From Heterobilharzia americana (Eukaryota; Platyhelminthes; Trematoda; Strigeidida; Schistosomatidae): DNA of 64,000 bases. The stretch is taken from positions 4,845,755 to 4,909,754 of the forward strand of contig OX104132.1 of the NCBI GenBank assembly GCA_944470555.2, read 5' to 3'. The position numbers and the translations under genes are program-made. Below are positions 11,871 to 22,399 of this stretch, piece by piece (the stretch's first letter is position 1; every line of letters starts with the position of its first letter). The notes under the pieces were generated by a model. That model saw nothing but the letters and a program-made list of their open reading frames with translations. It was not told the origin of the DNA and made no database searches.

Positions 11871-12104
11871 ACGGTTTTTTCTTATACCAAGTCCGCTGCA
11901 GCAAACTCCCCATTCTGACCAGAATAAGAATCATACACGTGATTCCTGCTTTTTACTCTTCTTGGTATGAGTCTTCCATCATCACAATTGTTCTAGTTGT
12001 CCGCCTAGCGCATGGCTTCATGCAGACTGACTTGAAAAATAAGCGTGTGATCAGATTGTTTGAGGTGTGCTGTTCAGGAAAATCACATTGCTTAGATAAA
12101 CCTT
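11871..12104. other. Unassigned sequence
   Basis: Nothing recognisable. Confidence 0.25.
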
Positions 12105-12109
12105 ATCTT

Positions 12110-13930
12110 TAATTTTATTATTATCATTTGTCCCCTGGATTCCTAATGTAACCGAGGGGAACGTAGGACCTAAGTAGCACGTCGTCGTTTCACCCCGTTC
12201 TCCGCAGTCTCTTCAGCCTGGCTCCACGACTTCCCACAAGCTTTCATTTCCTTCTCAGATGATCTCCTCCATGTCACCACCGCCTCGGGCGCCCAACTCG
12301 TCGTTCCCCACCTGAGTTCCAATTGATGGCCTAGTGTGTGATGTCTCAGAATGGTCTTCTTAGTGTATGTCCAATCCACCTCCACTTTAGTCTGCACATG
12401 TGTTGGGCAACGGGTTCTTGGTTGGTTCTTTTTCTGCAGATCGTTTTTGCTTATTCTTATTATTCTGGCCATCCAATCTTCAGCAGCGAGACAGCGTAGG
12501 CAGCTGTTGATAAAATGGCAGTAGTTTGTTGCGAATGCTTTTCGTAAATGTCAAGTTTCCGAACCGCCCTATAGAAGTACCGACTTGACTGAAATTGGTG
12601 TCAAAAAATCCAGATACTGTCCACTGTTAATGCTGAGTGAAGTGCGACAAATCCTCAAACTGTCTCGCTGTCTTTCCGATCCTAGCAGGTTTTGACATCC
12701 CCGTCTGTACCAGCTGTAGTTGAGACGATGCTGCCGTACCTGGGTAGGTGAAAGAGACAACTTCCTTTGGGTTTCTCCCGCTAATGGTGATCAGTGCCTG
12801 TTGTTGCTTGGGTATCTTCATCACCTCCATCTTCTTCATGCTCACCTGGAGAAAGTCCTGTCTTCGCTTCCTCGCCCCGCTTCTTTTGCCACCTTGTTGG
12901 CTTTTGCCTGTAGATCTTCAAGTTTGTTCAATAACAGGCATAAGTCATCGGCGAAATCCAAACCTTCTTGGGTCTTTTCATCGGTCCAGCTAGCGTATGC
13001 CCATCTCCTCACACCACCTCATGATCCAGTCGACCACAATCAGGGAGATGATCGGTGATAGTAGGCGGCAACCTTGTCTTATTCCTTCCTGTCTTCGCTT
13101 CAAATGCATCACTCAGCTTTCCATTGTGAACCACTTGGCATGTGGCGTCGTCACACAGCCGTTGAATGAGGTTGACATAGGCTTGACACTAAAACAGTAG
13201 TGTTGAAACAGCTGCTTGCCAAATCACTTCTCGGTCGACGCTGTCGAAAGCCTTTTCAAAGTCGATGAAGTTGAGGTACAGAGTTGATTACCATTCCATA
13301 CTCTGTTCTACGATAATGCTCAGCGTAGCGTTGCAATTTCACCCGCACATGATTTGTTCTTCCTGAAGCCGGCCAGCCAGCTTGTTCTGATGGTGATTTT
13401 GAATCCCGCGCACTTGTCAATCTCTCCGGGGTGATGCGGCTTGGTATTTTGCCTGAGATAGACGGGAGCGGAGCGTGATTCCGCGCCAGCTTAGGCAAAG
13501 ACTCAGGTCGCTCTTCTTTGGAATTTTGTCAAGGTAGCTCTCTTTCCAATATGCAGGTACCTTTCCTTCCTTCACCCCAAACCTTCTACATTAGTGGTAT
13601 GGGCACGTTCGCTGTTGTCTCTGAGTCCGTTTTCAGTGCTTCTGGTGGATTTCCATCTGGTCCTGCTGTATTTGAGGATTTCAGTGGCCTTACGGCTTTC
13701 AGGGCTTCACTTCTGCTTTCGTCGGAGGGTTTGTGTTCATTGGTAATTCTGTGCCTGAGCTGCTGGTTGTATTTTTGGGCGCGTTGCGGGTGGTGGTGAT
13801 GGTGACTGGTTCAAGGGTTTTTTGAAGTGGTCGGCCCATCATTTCCTTTGTTCCTCCTCTTTGGTAACTCAGTTCCTTCACTATCTTTCATTAATTTCAG
13901 TTGCGTTGGTCTCTTTCCAGATAGTAACCT
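12110..13930 (-). pseudogene. RTE-like non-LTR retrotransposon remnant, copy 1
   Basis: It is colinear with the element at 61.67-64.0 kb on the same strand. On the minus strand the RT entry region lies at about 13,699-13,881 ('NTNPPTKAEV'). The 'RITPERLTSARDSK' piece follows at 13,256-13,498. The RT catalytic motif 'LDFADD' lies at about 12,944-12,961 and is intact here. Next comes the 'KMEVMKIPKQQQ' block (about 12,800-12,845), and then a C-terminal region ending near 12,170 with the low-complexity 3' tail 'attttattattatcattt' (12,112-12,129 on +). Frames switch repeatedly and the 5' part (endonuclease) is missing, so it is a 5'-truncated, dead copy, the usual fate of LINE insertions. Confidence 0.75.
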
Positions 13931-15895
13931 TATGTTTTAATTACTCCCTCCCTATTTACGGAAGGGACTAGCTGTCATAAATTTCTTCAGCAGCTTCGCA
14001 ATAGCTCACGCTGTGCTGTTTTAAAACTTGCAGGAAGGTTACGCATACGTGCACTAGTGACTAAATTTAACAATGAAGCTTCTTTGATCCTGGCTGGACT
14101 CTGAATGTGTATATTTTGCTTATGGCCATTTCCTTTGGTTCGGCATTCAGAGGTTGAACATAACCGACCAACTGACATTTCCACAAAGTTTGTTGCTTAT
14201 AACCCGAGCAGAAAGTGTGAGGCTGATATTTACTTGGCAGTTGTGAGTTAAAATCATGACGGAGGTCTGCTTTTCATTATTCTCTGTATTAATGAAACAA
14301 GAGCGGCCATTTAGTAGCTACCCCACCTGAACTGGTTGGTGGAAAAATCAAGCAGAAAATTGAAAGCTGATGTTATGAAAGCGCTCGACAACCAGACACT
14401 GACAGACATCGTATTACAAATCATTATTTGGTGTGTGTGCGTGTGAATACGTCTGTATTGAACATGAACCGATGACCGGAGTCTCGTGGTCACTGAGTTA
14501 AATGAAACAATACAGGCATCGAAAAATGCCGGACAGTTTACTATTGAGTCAAACCGGCGGGTGGTTATATTACATCTTGGGATGACAGACTTCGGGTAGC
14601 ACCTAAAACCTGATAGATGTAATGATGGCTTACTAACCAACGACTTTCCGGTGTGAGTAATTCAGGCCTTCAGGGAGCCAACTATGGACAGAATAAAACA
14701 GTGGTGTATTCCAGGACATTCACTCAGGGTGACATGTGTCCAAATGTCCGAGAAAACTGCCACTTCTACAGGACCTACGATACACCTCGATGACGACGAC
14801 CAAAAGTCATAAATCCTTGGTCCACATCATCTTGTAGGTCGACTGTTGAAACGCGATAAGTTCTTTGTTCAACTAGCGTGGTCAATGACAAATAGTCGAA
14901 TAGTCAAGCGTTCGTTTCAGAATGGCACCCAGACCTTTTAGAAATTCGGATTTTCATTCCTATGTAATATTCATCAATCTCATAAGCTGCTGGTGAGGTT
15001 ACAGAAAATAACGTCAACATTTTACATTTGAGGATTTCGCTCAGTCATATGTGCTTTCGAGTCACAATTTTGCTACTCCTAACTCTGCAGAGCAAGAATC
15101 GATAGTCAGTATCTCGCAAATTCGAGAGGAAAACGGTCATCTTGTTGTCGGAAACAGGTCGAGTGATCTGGCAAAATTTATGTTAGGGATTCATGGGAAT
15201 TCATCGATTTCGTTGTGGTATGCATTACGGGTCTGAAAGCCGTTGGAAGCCGGTGAACACTGAGTAGCTTTATCGTCCTTGCATGGAACCTTTGTCAGTG
15301 TGCACTCGTGAACCGGCCAGAAGTTGAAACCGGGGAATTTAGGTGTCGCCACTAGCACGTCACTATCAAATTGCTGAGTCAAAATCAAAGGCCCACTTTC
15401 TCCTACTTCCGTGCCTTTGCACTGGTCCACTGTCGTGCTAGACATTATCATCAGCGCATGGACATTTGATGGAGAGTTCAGAAAACCGATTGTGCGTGGA
15501 CACGTACAATTTACCACTTCGCTGAAGTACTATAACCGGGTTCTTTACTTAAGGACTGTGTTTGTTTACTGTGGATGACGTTGGTTGACGTCCTGCTTCC
15601 ACTTTTACCAAATGCATTCGCAACTGTGTGGCTGATTTATTCCCTATGTTCGATTGCAAGTCATTGATGCCACTTCGCTATAACTGGCTAGCAAATTTGC
15701 TTGAATGAACTGGCGAGGGTAACTGACCGAACTTTGATACCTTCGTTTGACTCAGGTGATGAAAGGTATAATGATTTGATCGATCAGTGACCTCGTTTTT
15801 GGTCCCAAGGACAGTTTCCCGATGTTCAAATCGTCTGATTTTGTTACACTTTCGCACACTGCATCCAGGTTGATGTGTTGATTGATTGCTAATTA
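13931..15895. other. Unassigned 2-kb stretch
   Basis: No element motif, RNA gene or convincing coding frame. The longest frames are 109 codons (14,311-14,640, -) and 108 codons (15,191-15,517, -), and they have low-complexity or unfamiliar sequence. A short GT-rich run occurs at about 14,430-14,445. Confidence 0.35.
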
Positions 15896-15901
15896 GATTG
15901 A

Positions 15902-16268
15902 GTGCTAGTTCTTCAATCACTAGTGAGTCACTACCGCCTTCGCATGCTCAGATACAATAAAGTTGTTCTAGTTGGACGTGTCGCTGTGATTGTCAGTGTA
16001 CTGCTATTTGAGAATCATATCATGGCATCGCAATTATGTTCAGGCCAGTATTGTAATATCGAAAACACTTCAACCATAGCTCTGCATACTAGAAGTTCGG
16101 GTCACATGGTCGATTCTGACGTTATCAAAACTATTCACAAAGGCTTTAGGAATTGTGAAGAACAAGTTATGGCGGAGTTTCTTCATATAAAGCTGAATGA
16201 TAATCGTCTAAGTTGGAATGGGGGAGTAAAACCTAGTTCGACCTGCTCTCAACACACGCCAAGATACT
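15902..16268 (+). pseudogene. Penelope-like GIY-YIG domain tail (fragment)
   Basis: In the 122-codon open frame, residues about 58-100 read 'TIALHTRSSGHMVD', then 'VIKTIHKGFRNCEEQVMAE', then 'FLHIKLND'. This is the order of the C-terminal half of a Penelope GIY-YIG endonuclease: A-x-H-x-x-x-T/S-G-H box, then x-V-L-x-K-x-x-x-x-x-x-R-x-x-x-E, then A-x-x-I-K. The catalytic Glu position appears kept. The RT part is not seen upstream, so only the tail remains. Confidence 0.55.
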
Positions 16269-16269
16269 G

Positions 16270-17935
16270 ATATCAACATATATATGACAGGAACTGTCAA
16301 CACATGTGTGCATACAAATCTCAATCTGCAATTCATACACTCTTCACACACAATGCACTACAAATAGGTACCTTTATCGTTCCACAATACTGACAAAGTA
16401 GAACCATTCACGCATAAGAAAGCACTTCAGGTTATCACACGTGAGTCTGACTACCGTAAATTTCGGTCTACAATAACTTTGATACAGCTGTCATCAGCAA
16501 TGAATGGAAGAGCGTCAGTTGAGAAAAATTAATTTCGCTTTATACTCATTGGGAAACACAAATGTTAAAACTGATATCATTTACGAACTACCCAGATTTT
16601 TTAAGACCATCAAAACCTAAATTGTTTCAGACATCTATTTAGTTTCACGATGTTCGCTGTTCCAAGAAGGCTTACTGTCCGTCATTTTCTTCTTGTCTTG
16701 TCAATCCAATCCGCATAAAAACATTGCCCGTAAGATCTTGGTGGGTTTGAGGGATGATGGATGACGGATGTAGCTTCCGAGCACTGAACTCAAGCGCTAG
16801 GCTTGATGGCCGGCGAGACTGATAACTTCGGGCTTTATATTTGCGCTTCTCAACAGATCCCTGAACTAGTGATCTTTTTGCCATCATAACCCCATGTTCA
16901 CACGTACTTCCATTGAACTGGACTTTTGTGAACTACTGAACACCCATTGGATCTGCCGCTCTGTGTGTTTCGATCGTATTTGAGTCTGTCGATGAAAAGC
17001 TCTTTTCACCAAGGGATACACAATCCGGATGAGCTGGGGCTCCTGGTCTGATGAAACCCATGCATCCACTTCAAGGACGGAGTTACATTCAACTTTAGAA
17101 GGGAAACTCTGTTTCACAAGGCCTCATTTCGCGAAACTCCTCGCCACTGGTTAAGCGTGAAAAAGAAAGAGCAGGTCTAAAGAAGACATAAAATGAATGC
17201 TGGCATTACTACTACTAACATTAATAAGGAAACAATGATAAAACTGCTGAATCAGCTGCATAATATTAACCTCCTGTGACGTAAGAATGACTTTGCATGG
17301 GATACAAATATCTTTCGATATCAACCGGCGAAGGTGCATAACCATGTAATAGTGCCAGAGGATGGTATCCAGAAGGAAACGACTGTGTCAAAAAGCCCAA
17401 AAGTGTTTCAGGTCAGTTGAACTTACCAAGGAAACTAAAAAACAAATCAGAATCACACTTATTACACTTTCAGTCGATAGTTTTCTAAAAAGATAGACCT
17501 GCAGGAGCCAGACCTGTGGTGGACAGTGTAAGGACCTCCAAAGCTAAGCTCAGTTGTTCTCAAAAAGAAATCCAATTTATTTTCCTTGCACAAGATCTGG
17601 AAGAGCATGCATAAATGACGCCGTAACTGGACGGATGGAAGTTCGTTGGAGATTGTTCACTGAGAATAGTTATCCTTCAAGGTTACTTGAACTTAAGAGG
17701 AACCTGTAGCCTTAACGATATAAAAAGTAAATCACCATGAGCTCGAACAACATGCTGTTATTCGGGAATATTTGAATTAAAGGAACCACAGTGGCTGAGA
17801 TACTGAGGGACCGATTGTGTAAACCATTGAAGAAGGCCTTCTCTTCTACCTAACTTCGGATTATTTTCTGCCACCAACAGCCAATGCGAGGGTGTGCAGA
17901 GAATAGGTTACGAATATGAGACACTGTTACGGACG
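16270..17935. other. Unassigned 1.7-kb stretch
   Basis: Minus-strand frames at 16,672-16,887 and 16,884-17,117 are adjacent but have no recognised domain. Nothing else is supported. Confidence 0.3.
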
Positions 17936-17939
17936 TTCG

Positions 17940-18045
17940 TCTAATAATACTAATAATAATATATTTCATACAACATAAGTTACATGAAAACACACCAGTA
18001 TACAGGTCGGATCATTTTGGTGGTGTGAACTGACTGTTACGTACA
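17940..18045 (-). repeat. Dispersed ~115-bp repeat with ATT tail, inverted copy
   Basis: Reverse complement of 295-410. The AAT/ATA run at about 17,945-17,962 corresponds to the TTA tail of the first copy. It lies immediately before a family A repeat. Confidence 0.6.
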
Positions 18046-18049
18046 ATAT

Positions 18050-18660
18050 AAATAAATTTTCATTCTCACATCAGTAATTTGACACGAGAGAAGCCGGTTT
18101 ACAGGCATCATCACATTGATAAATGTAGAAAAATCCACAAGATTTTACGGGTCCTGAATAGTACAGAGGGGAGATCTTTTAACTCCGTCATAAACATCAA
18201 ACCGCGGTTACGGAACAAAGAAAATACCACCTCCAGCATATACAGTGCGTCAAAGTGAAGATAATAAAATTCCCATTCCTAAATAATGGAGTTAACATGA
18301 CAGATACCAGTTCACAAGCCCCTTCAAAATGGTTATTTTGAAAGATTACAGAATAATGCCAGGAAATATATAACTCACACAGCAAGTTATCGATGTGCAT
18401 AAACTTATTAAAACTTGCTGCAAATCAAGAGACGCGTATGGATTTCTATCTGTCATTACACAGATAGGTTCCACTATCAACGACAAAAGCGCGCAATATT
18501 CTAAGTTTGCGTTATAACTAGACGACGTTGTTAGCTCATTTGCATAGTTTCTTATTTGGTAATATAAACATCCATTCACCGGAAAGTTCTTCAGTTTTTA
18601 GCTCTGCTAACCACAAAGGGCTTACTTTTACGACCTAGAGTATCAGTAAGTATTCACAGT
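18050..18660 (-). repeat. Dispersed repeat family A, copy 3 (longest)
   Basis: It begins with 'gacacgagagaagccggtttacaggcatcatcacattgat' (about 18,079-18,118), the hallmark of the family in this orientation. It then continues through 'gggtcctgaatagtacagaggggag', 'atacagtgcgtcaaag', and much later 'gcgcaatattctaagtttgcgttataa' and 'aaacatccatt'. The same blocks recur in order at 19,800-20,225 and 60,045-60,490. About 600 bp are preserved here. Confidence 0.65.
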
Positions 18661-18895
18661 TATATAACCAACGTGAGCGTCTAAATCCATGCATTTCCAG
18701 TTCACCATGTATTTTCAAGGTAGTATAGATTAATTTCACTGGGAGTACTTCTAGTAGTAGATGAAGGTAGACGTTGAGGTGGTTGATAGTTCAAACGGCA
18801 GCAGTTATATGTGGACTTCAGGCATCGTTCATATTAGCGCAAGCAGCATCATTCGAGAAGTGTATTTGATGCATTGTAACTTTTACTGAAAACGA
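18661..18895. other. Unassigned sequence
   Basis: Nothing recognisable. Confidence 0.25.
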
Positions 18896-18914
18896 TCACT
18901 TGATACAGAGTACT

Positions 18915-19145
18915 ATTAAACATGTGGTGTGGAATTACTGCAGGTAAGTCATATCTATCCACCTGTTCTTGTGGAGCTGATTACATAGGCCACATGAAGT
19001 GTTTTCTATTCAAGCGCATCTTCCAAATCTTTCCTGCAAGGCTGTCTAAAGAACAGTGCAAGGCAATCATTAGCTAAAATCTTAGGGATTTGATTGACTC
19101 CGGTCACTGTGCACCACCGCAATTCTTCATAGAAGTCACTTGAAA
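18915..19145 (+). pseudogene. Penelope-like GIY-YIG endonuclease fragment
   Basis: One + frame reads 'CSCGADYIGHMKCFLFKRI' at about 18,967-19,023. In Penelope GIY-YIG domains the matching stretch is C-x-C-G-x-x-Y-I-G-x-T-K-R-x-L-x-x-R-I, so the GIY-YIG 'YIG' half is present. Further on, 'LRDLIDSGHCAPPQ' (about 19,081-19,122) matches the L-x-D-T-G-H box. The frame contains a stop just before that box, and the homology ends at about 19,145, where a family A repeat begins. It is non-functional. Confidence 0.6.
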
Positions 19146-19147
19146 AT

Positions 19148-19255
19148 GATGACAGTAATTTTATTCTCTTATTGTGAAATGAACATGAGGGGTGCCAGCT
19201 TACAGGCATCACCACATTAGTATAAGCTGAATATGGCTCTGAATTCAAACTACTA
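19148..19255 (-). repeat. Dispersed repeat family A, partial copy 4
   Basis: The segment 'attctcttattgtgaaatgaacatgaggggtgccagcttacaggcatcaccacatta' corresponds to the start of the 18,050 and 60,045 copies. It appears to interrupt the Penelope-like fragment on its left. Confidence 0.55.
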
Positions 19256-19798
19256 GATGAGTACACAGCATGTTAATATTTACGTGTGATGAACCTGATT
19301 ATTAATGCGACTGTGCACCCAAGCTAACTGTACATTTTCAAAAAAGTTGTAGACTGGTTGAATATTCTTATCTTTTTTATGTCATTTGTACTTATTTTAT
19401 TTTGCTACGTATGCGACTACACTGTCCCCGTCCAGATGATGCCATATGACGTGCTTAATATTCTGTGTAGAATTCCCAAAATAGCTTTCAGAATGAATCC
19501 ATTGCCACTATATTACTTTAGAGAGCGACGCAAAACAGTATTCTTACCTTAATCTTATTCGAACAGGTATTGGTGAGTTTTGACGCAACGCAAGAATGCG
19601 GAGCTTGTCTCAGCGTAGCTGTATGGTGAAAGCAGACGATCGTCTGCTACAGTGCTATTTAATTTTGAACGTTACCTTAACACCGGATATTTATGCTGCT
19701 GCATGTAACTGTAAGGGGTGTTGCCTTTTCAGAAATAAGTGCGTAAATGCTTTTTTATTGCTTCATCAGGTAAACGCACAAATGGTTAAGTAGTATGT
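19256..19798. other. Unassigned sequence
   Basis: Two 64-65-codon + frames (19,358-19,552 and 19,596-19,793) have no recognised motif. Confidence 0.25.
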
Positions 19799-19799
19799 C

Positions 19800-20225
19800 C
19801 TCATAATCTGAATTTAACATGAGAGAAGCTGATATACATGTGACGCCAAACTGATAATGGTTGAAAACTCTACAATATTTTAGAGGGCCTGAATGACACA
19901 GAAGGGAAGACACCCAGCTCCATCATAAAATCAAGTGTCTGCAAGTTATGAAACAAACAGTAAAATGCCATTTTTTGTATATATGCAGTACTTGTAAGAA
20001 AGGATCCTTTTCAGTAACTTTTTCATCCCTATACGGCGTCAAGTTCGCGAAATATTCTATATTTGTGTTACAAGTAGCCGATATGTTAGGTCCGTGCATA
20101 TGATACTGTTTTTCGTCAGATAAACGTCTATTTTAACAGTGGTTTTCATGTTTACACTCCCAGCGGTCAACAAGAACTTAATTCTACGATTCCAGAAATA
20201 AGTAAGTATCCAGATAATCATGTAA
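19800..20225 (-). repeat. Dispersed repeat family A, copy 5
   Basis: It contains 'aacatgagagaagctgatatacatgtgacgcc' (about 19,819), 'gggcctgaatgacacagaaggg' (about 19,884), 'tcaagtgtctgcaagttatg' (about 19,930) and 'gcgaaatattctatatttgtgttacaagtagccga' (about 20,046). All are in the same order as at 18,050 and 60,045. Confidence 0.65.
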
Positions 20226-22395
20226 TCCCTATAAGCGAGTACTTCGAATGGTGATGCCAGCTGTTTGTCTCTGACCTTTGGGATTTCTGTACATTAGGAA
20301 ACTCGCATTTAGAATACTCAGTCCATTAAAATCAAACTTTTTCAACGCTCCTGTCGCTGCGCGCGCTCGACTGTTACGTATTTGTCGACATACTTCTCAA
20401 CGGGGGGATAGTAGCATCATTAACTCTTTAAACTCACCAGTCTACGTCTTTTTAGTGATCTTTAGCCTTGGCTTTCGATTCTCTTCAGATATCATTCCCC
20501 GAGAAACCTGCTTCTTGGCACTACGTACGCACCTGGGGGTCACGGCCAATTTCGTCGGTCAAGTGTAGAGGAACAAGCGACAAGTGTTTAGGTGTGAGCC
20601 AGCGTAAATTGCTCTCCTTTATACATTGTCTTCCTGCTGCATTCAGTCTATAATCTCTAACACTGTTAAATACCTATTTTCTTAGGAAATTTATATAAGT
20701 GTCATGTATTTCCAAAACGGTAGGTCTGGAGCACTCACGCGGATAACGTGATATTGCACTAGGAGAATTAATGACACCTGAGACAACACTCCAGTCTGTG
20801 TCCACAAAACAACAGAGGTAGGGCAGAATGCTCATTTCTTAAAAAGACGGTCGACTGATGTTTCCAGGATTGCAATCACTATCAAACAGTTGACTCAGAG
20901 TAGTCATAGCCTGTCATAAATTAGTCTTACCCCTAGCGAAGATAAGGCCGTGTCTCACAAGAAGGAACGGCGTGGCAAGTGCAAGAATGAGAAACAAAAC
21001 ATAACATTATCCGTAGAGATAAATGGGGGCACAACGACATCCGATGGCTGCAGTGTTTGCCGTTAAATCGTACAGGTAGTTGACGGGGCACTGGCATATA
21101 ACTTGAGTCACCGATGGGCACATTGTCACTGTGGCAGAAAAGCACCCCAACAGGACTGCAAGTTGGCGAATCAGCAACCTTGTGAATGGTTCCGGTACAT
21201 TTGTCAAAAATGGAGGAAGCCCCTCGCAATCCATGCGAAGAACCTTAAAGAGGTACTCCCCGCCACACAAAAGCCATTAACATCCCTAGAAAAGTAAGGT
21301 TAACGCCGAAGGGTAACATAAAGGGGCCTAGAAACAAAGCTAGGTCTTCAGCTGTGGACACACCACCACCCACGGACACCACATTAATCCGAATTTGCGT
21401 ATCTCGTGCCCGGCCGCAGAGAACGTCAAGCCCATGGGAAAAGACATTGTCCACCAGACCTCTGGCAAACGCCCATCTCAAACACCCCAGACACTTTGTT
21501 CTAGAAACAACCGGAAGAAATACATACCAATCCGCTGAGAAGTCAGGTGTCAACCGTGACGAAAGCAAGCCAGAGGAGTGCCAACTCGACCATCTTTTTC
21601 AACGTCGATGTGTTGACAGACTCACTGTCGGTCGGCAAACAACAGTTTGACATCCGAATGCGGGTGGACTACTATCAGATACTGGGACTCCCCTCTCTCC
21701 CAGCAACGCAGCCTCGCCTTTCTCGCGGGAGCCGGGAACCCCGAGAAAAGCCACCTCCTTTGAGAGTGCTTTTGAGCACCTCTGAAAAAGCCTAAGACAC
21801 CCTTCTTCCTCCACGTCACCCGGACATTGTCAATACCCGCAAAATTCAGTTAAGGCCTGGCAAACCATGGTCATTAAGAGAGGATAAAAGAAAATCGGCG
21901 ATTAGGAATCCGAACGGAAACGTTCCTGTAGTTGTACATAGGATCACATAGCTACCAAGTGGCCAGTCCGCAAAAGAGCGACACCTCTACGACGTCCGGC
22001 AGTGGCAGTGGCCTTCACACAAAGTTGGTCTTGATAGTATGGTGTACCGGTTCACACCGTCAGCATCCCTTGAAACCAAAGCGCCTGAGGTCAGTCTCTA
22101 CTCCTGGTCTAATCGCCACCTAATTGGACTCACGTGTCCCCCTCAGTGACTTTTTACGAGCGCGGCACAACGCAGGAGGGGGGACGGGAACCGACTAGGC
22201 CTCTGGAGTCGGTGGCTGCCACACAGGCAGTTGTCAGTGAGTCGGGCGTATGGGGTGCTGAAGCCCCCACTGCCACAGTTTCCGAGGAAGTTGAAGTTGA
22301 AGCACCGAAGGGTGAGGTGACGCCGGTTTTTTGAGAACCAGCGATCCTAGACCCAACTCCCTCGCCGAAATATGTGACCACTCCTTTCCTCTCAC
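20226..22395. other. Unassigned stretch, GC-richer from ~21.2 kb; possible 5' region of the following LINE
   Basis: From about 21,200 to 22,500 the sequence is clearly richer in G and C than its surroundings. It carries several overlapping open frames of 60-107 codons on both strands, none with a known domain. It lies directly upstream of the CR1-like endonuclease start at about 22,400, so it could be that element's 5' UTR or decayed ORF1. This is inference from position only. Confidence 0.35.
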
Positions 22396-22399
22396 TGGG

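Noticed and set aside
14311..14640. A 109-codon minus-strand frame
   Set aside because: Includes a low-complexity His/Thr stretch from a GT-rich run; no domain or neighbour support.
21245..21568. A 107-codon minus-strand frame with hydrophobic stretches
   Set aside because: It lies in a GC-rich region where long random frames are common, several frames overlap on both strands, and no domain was recognised.
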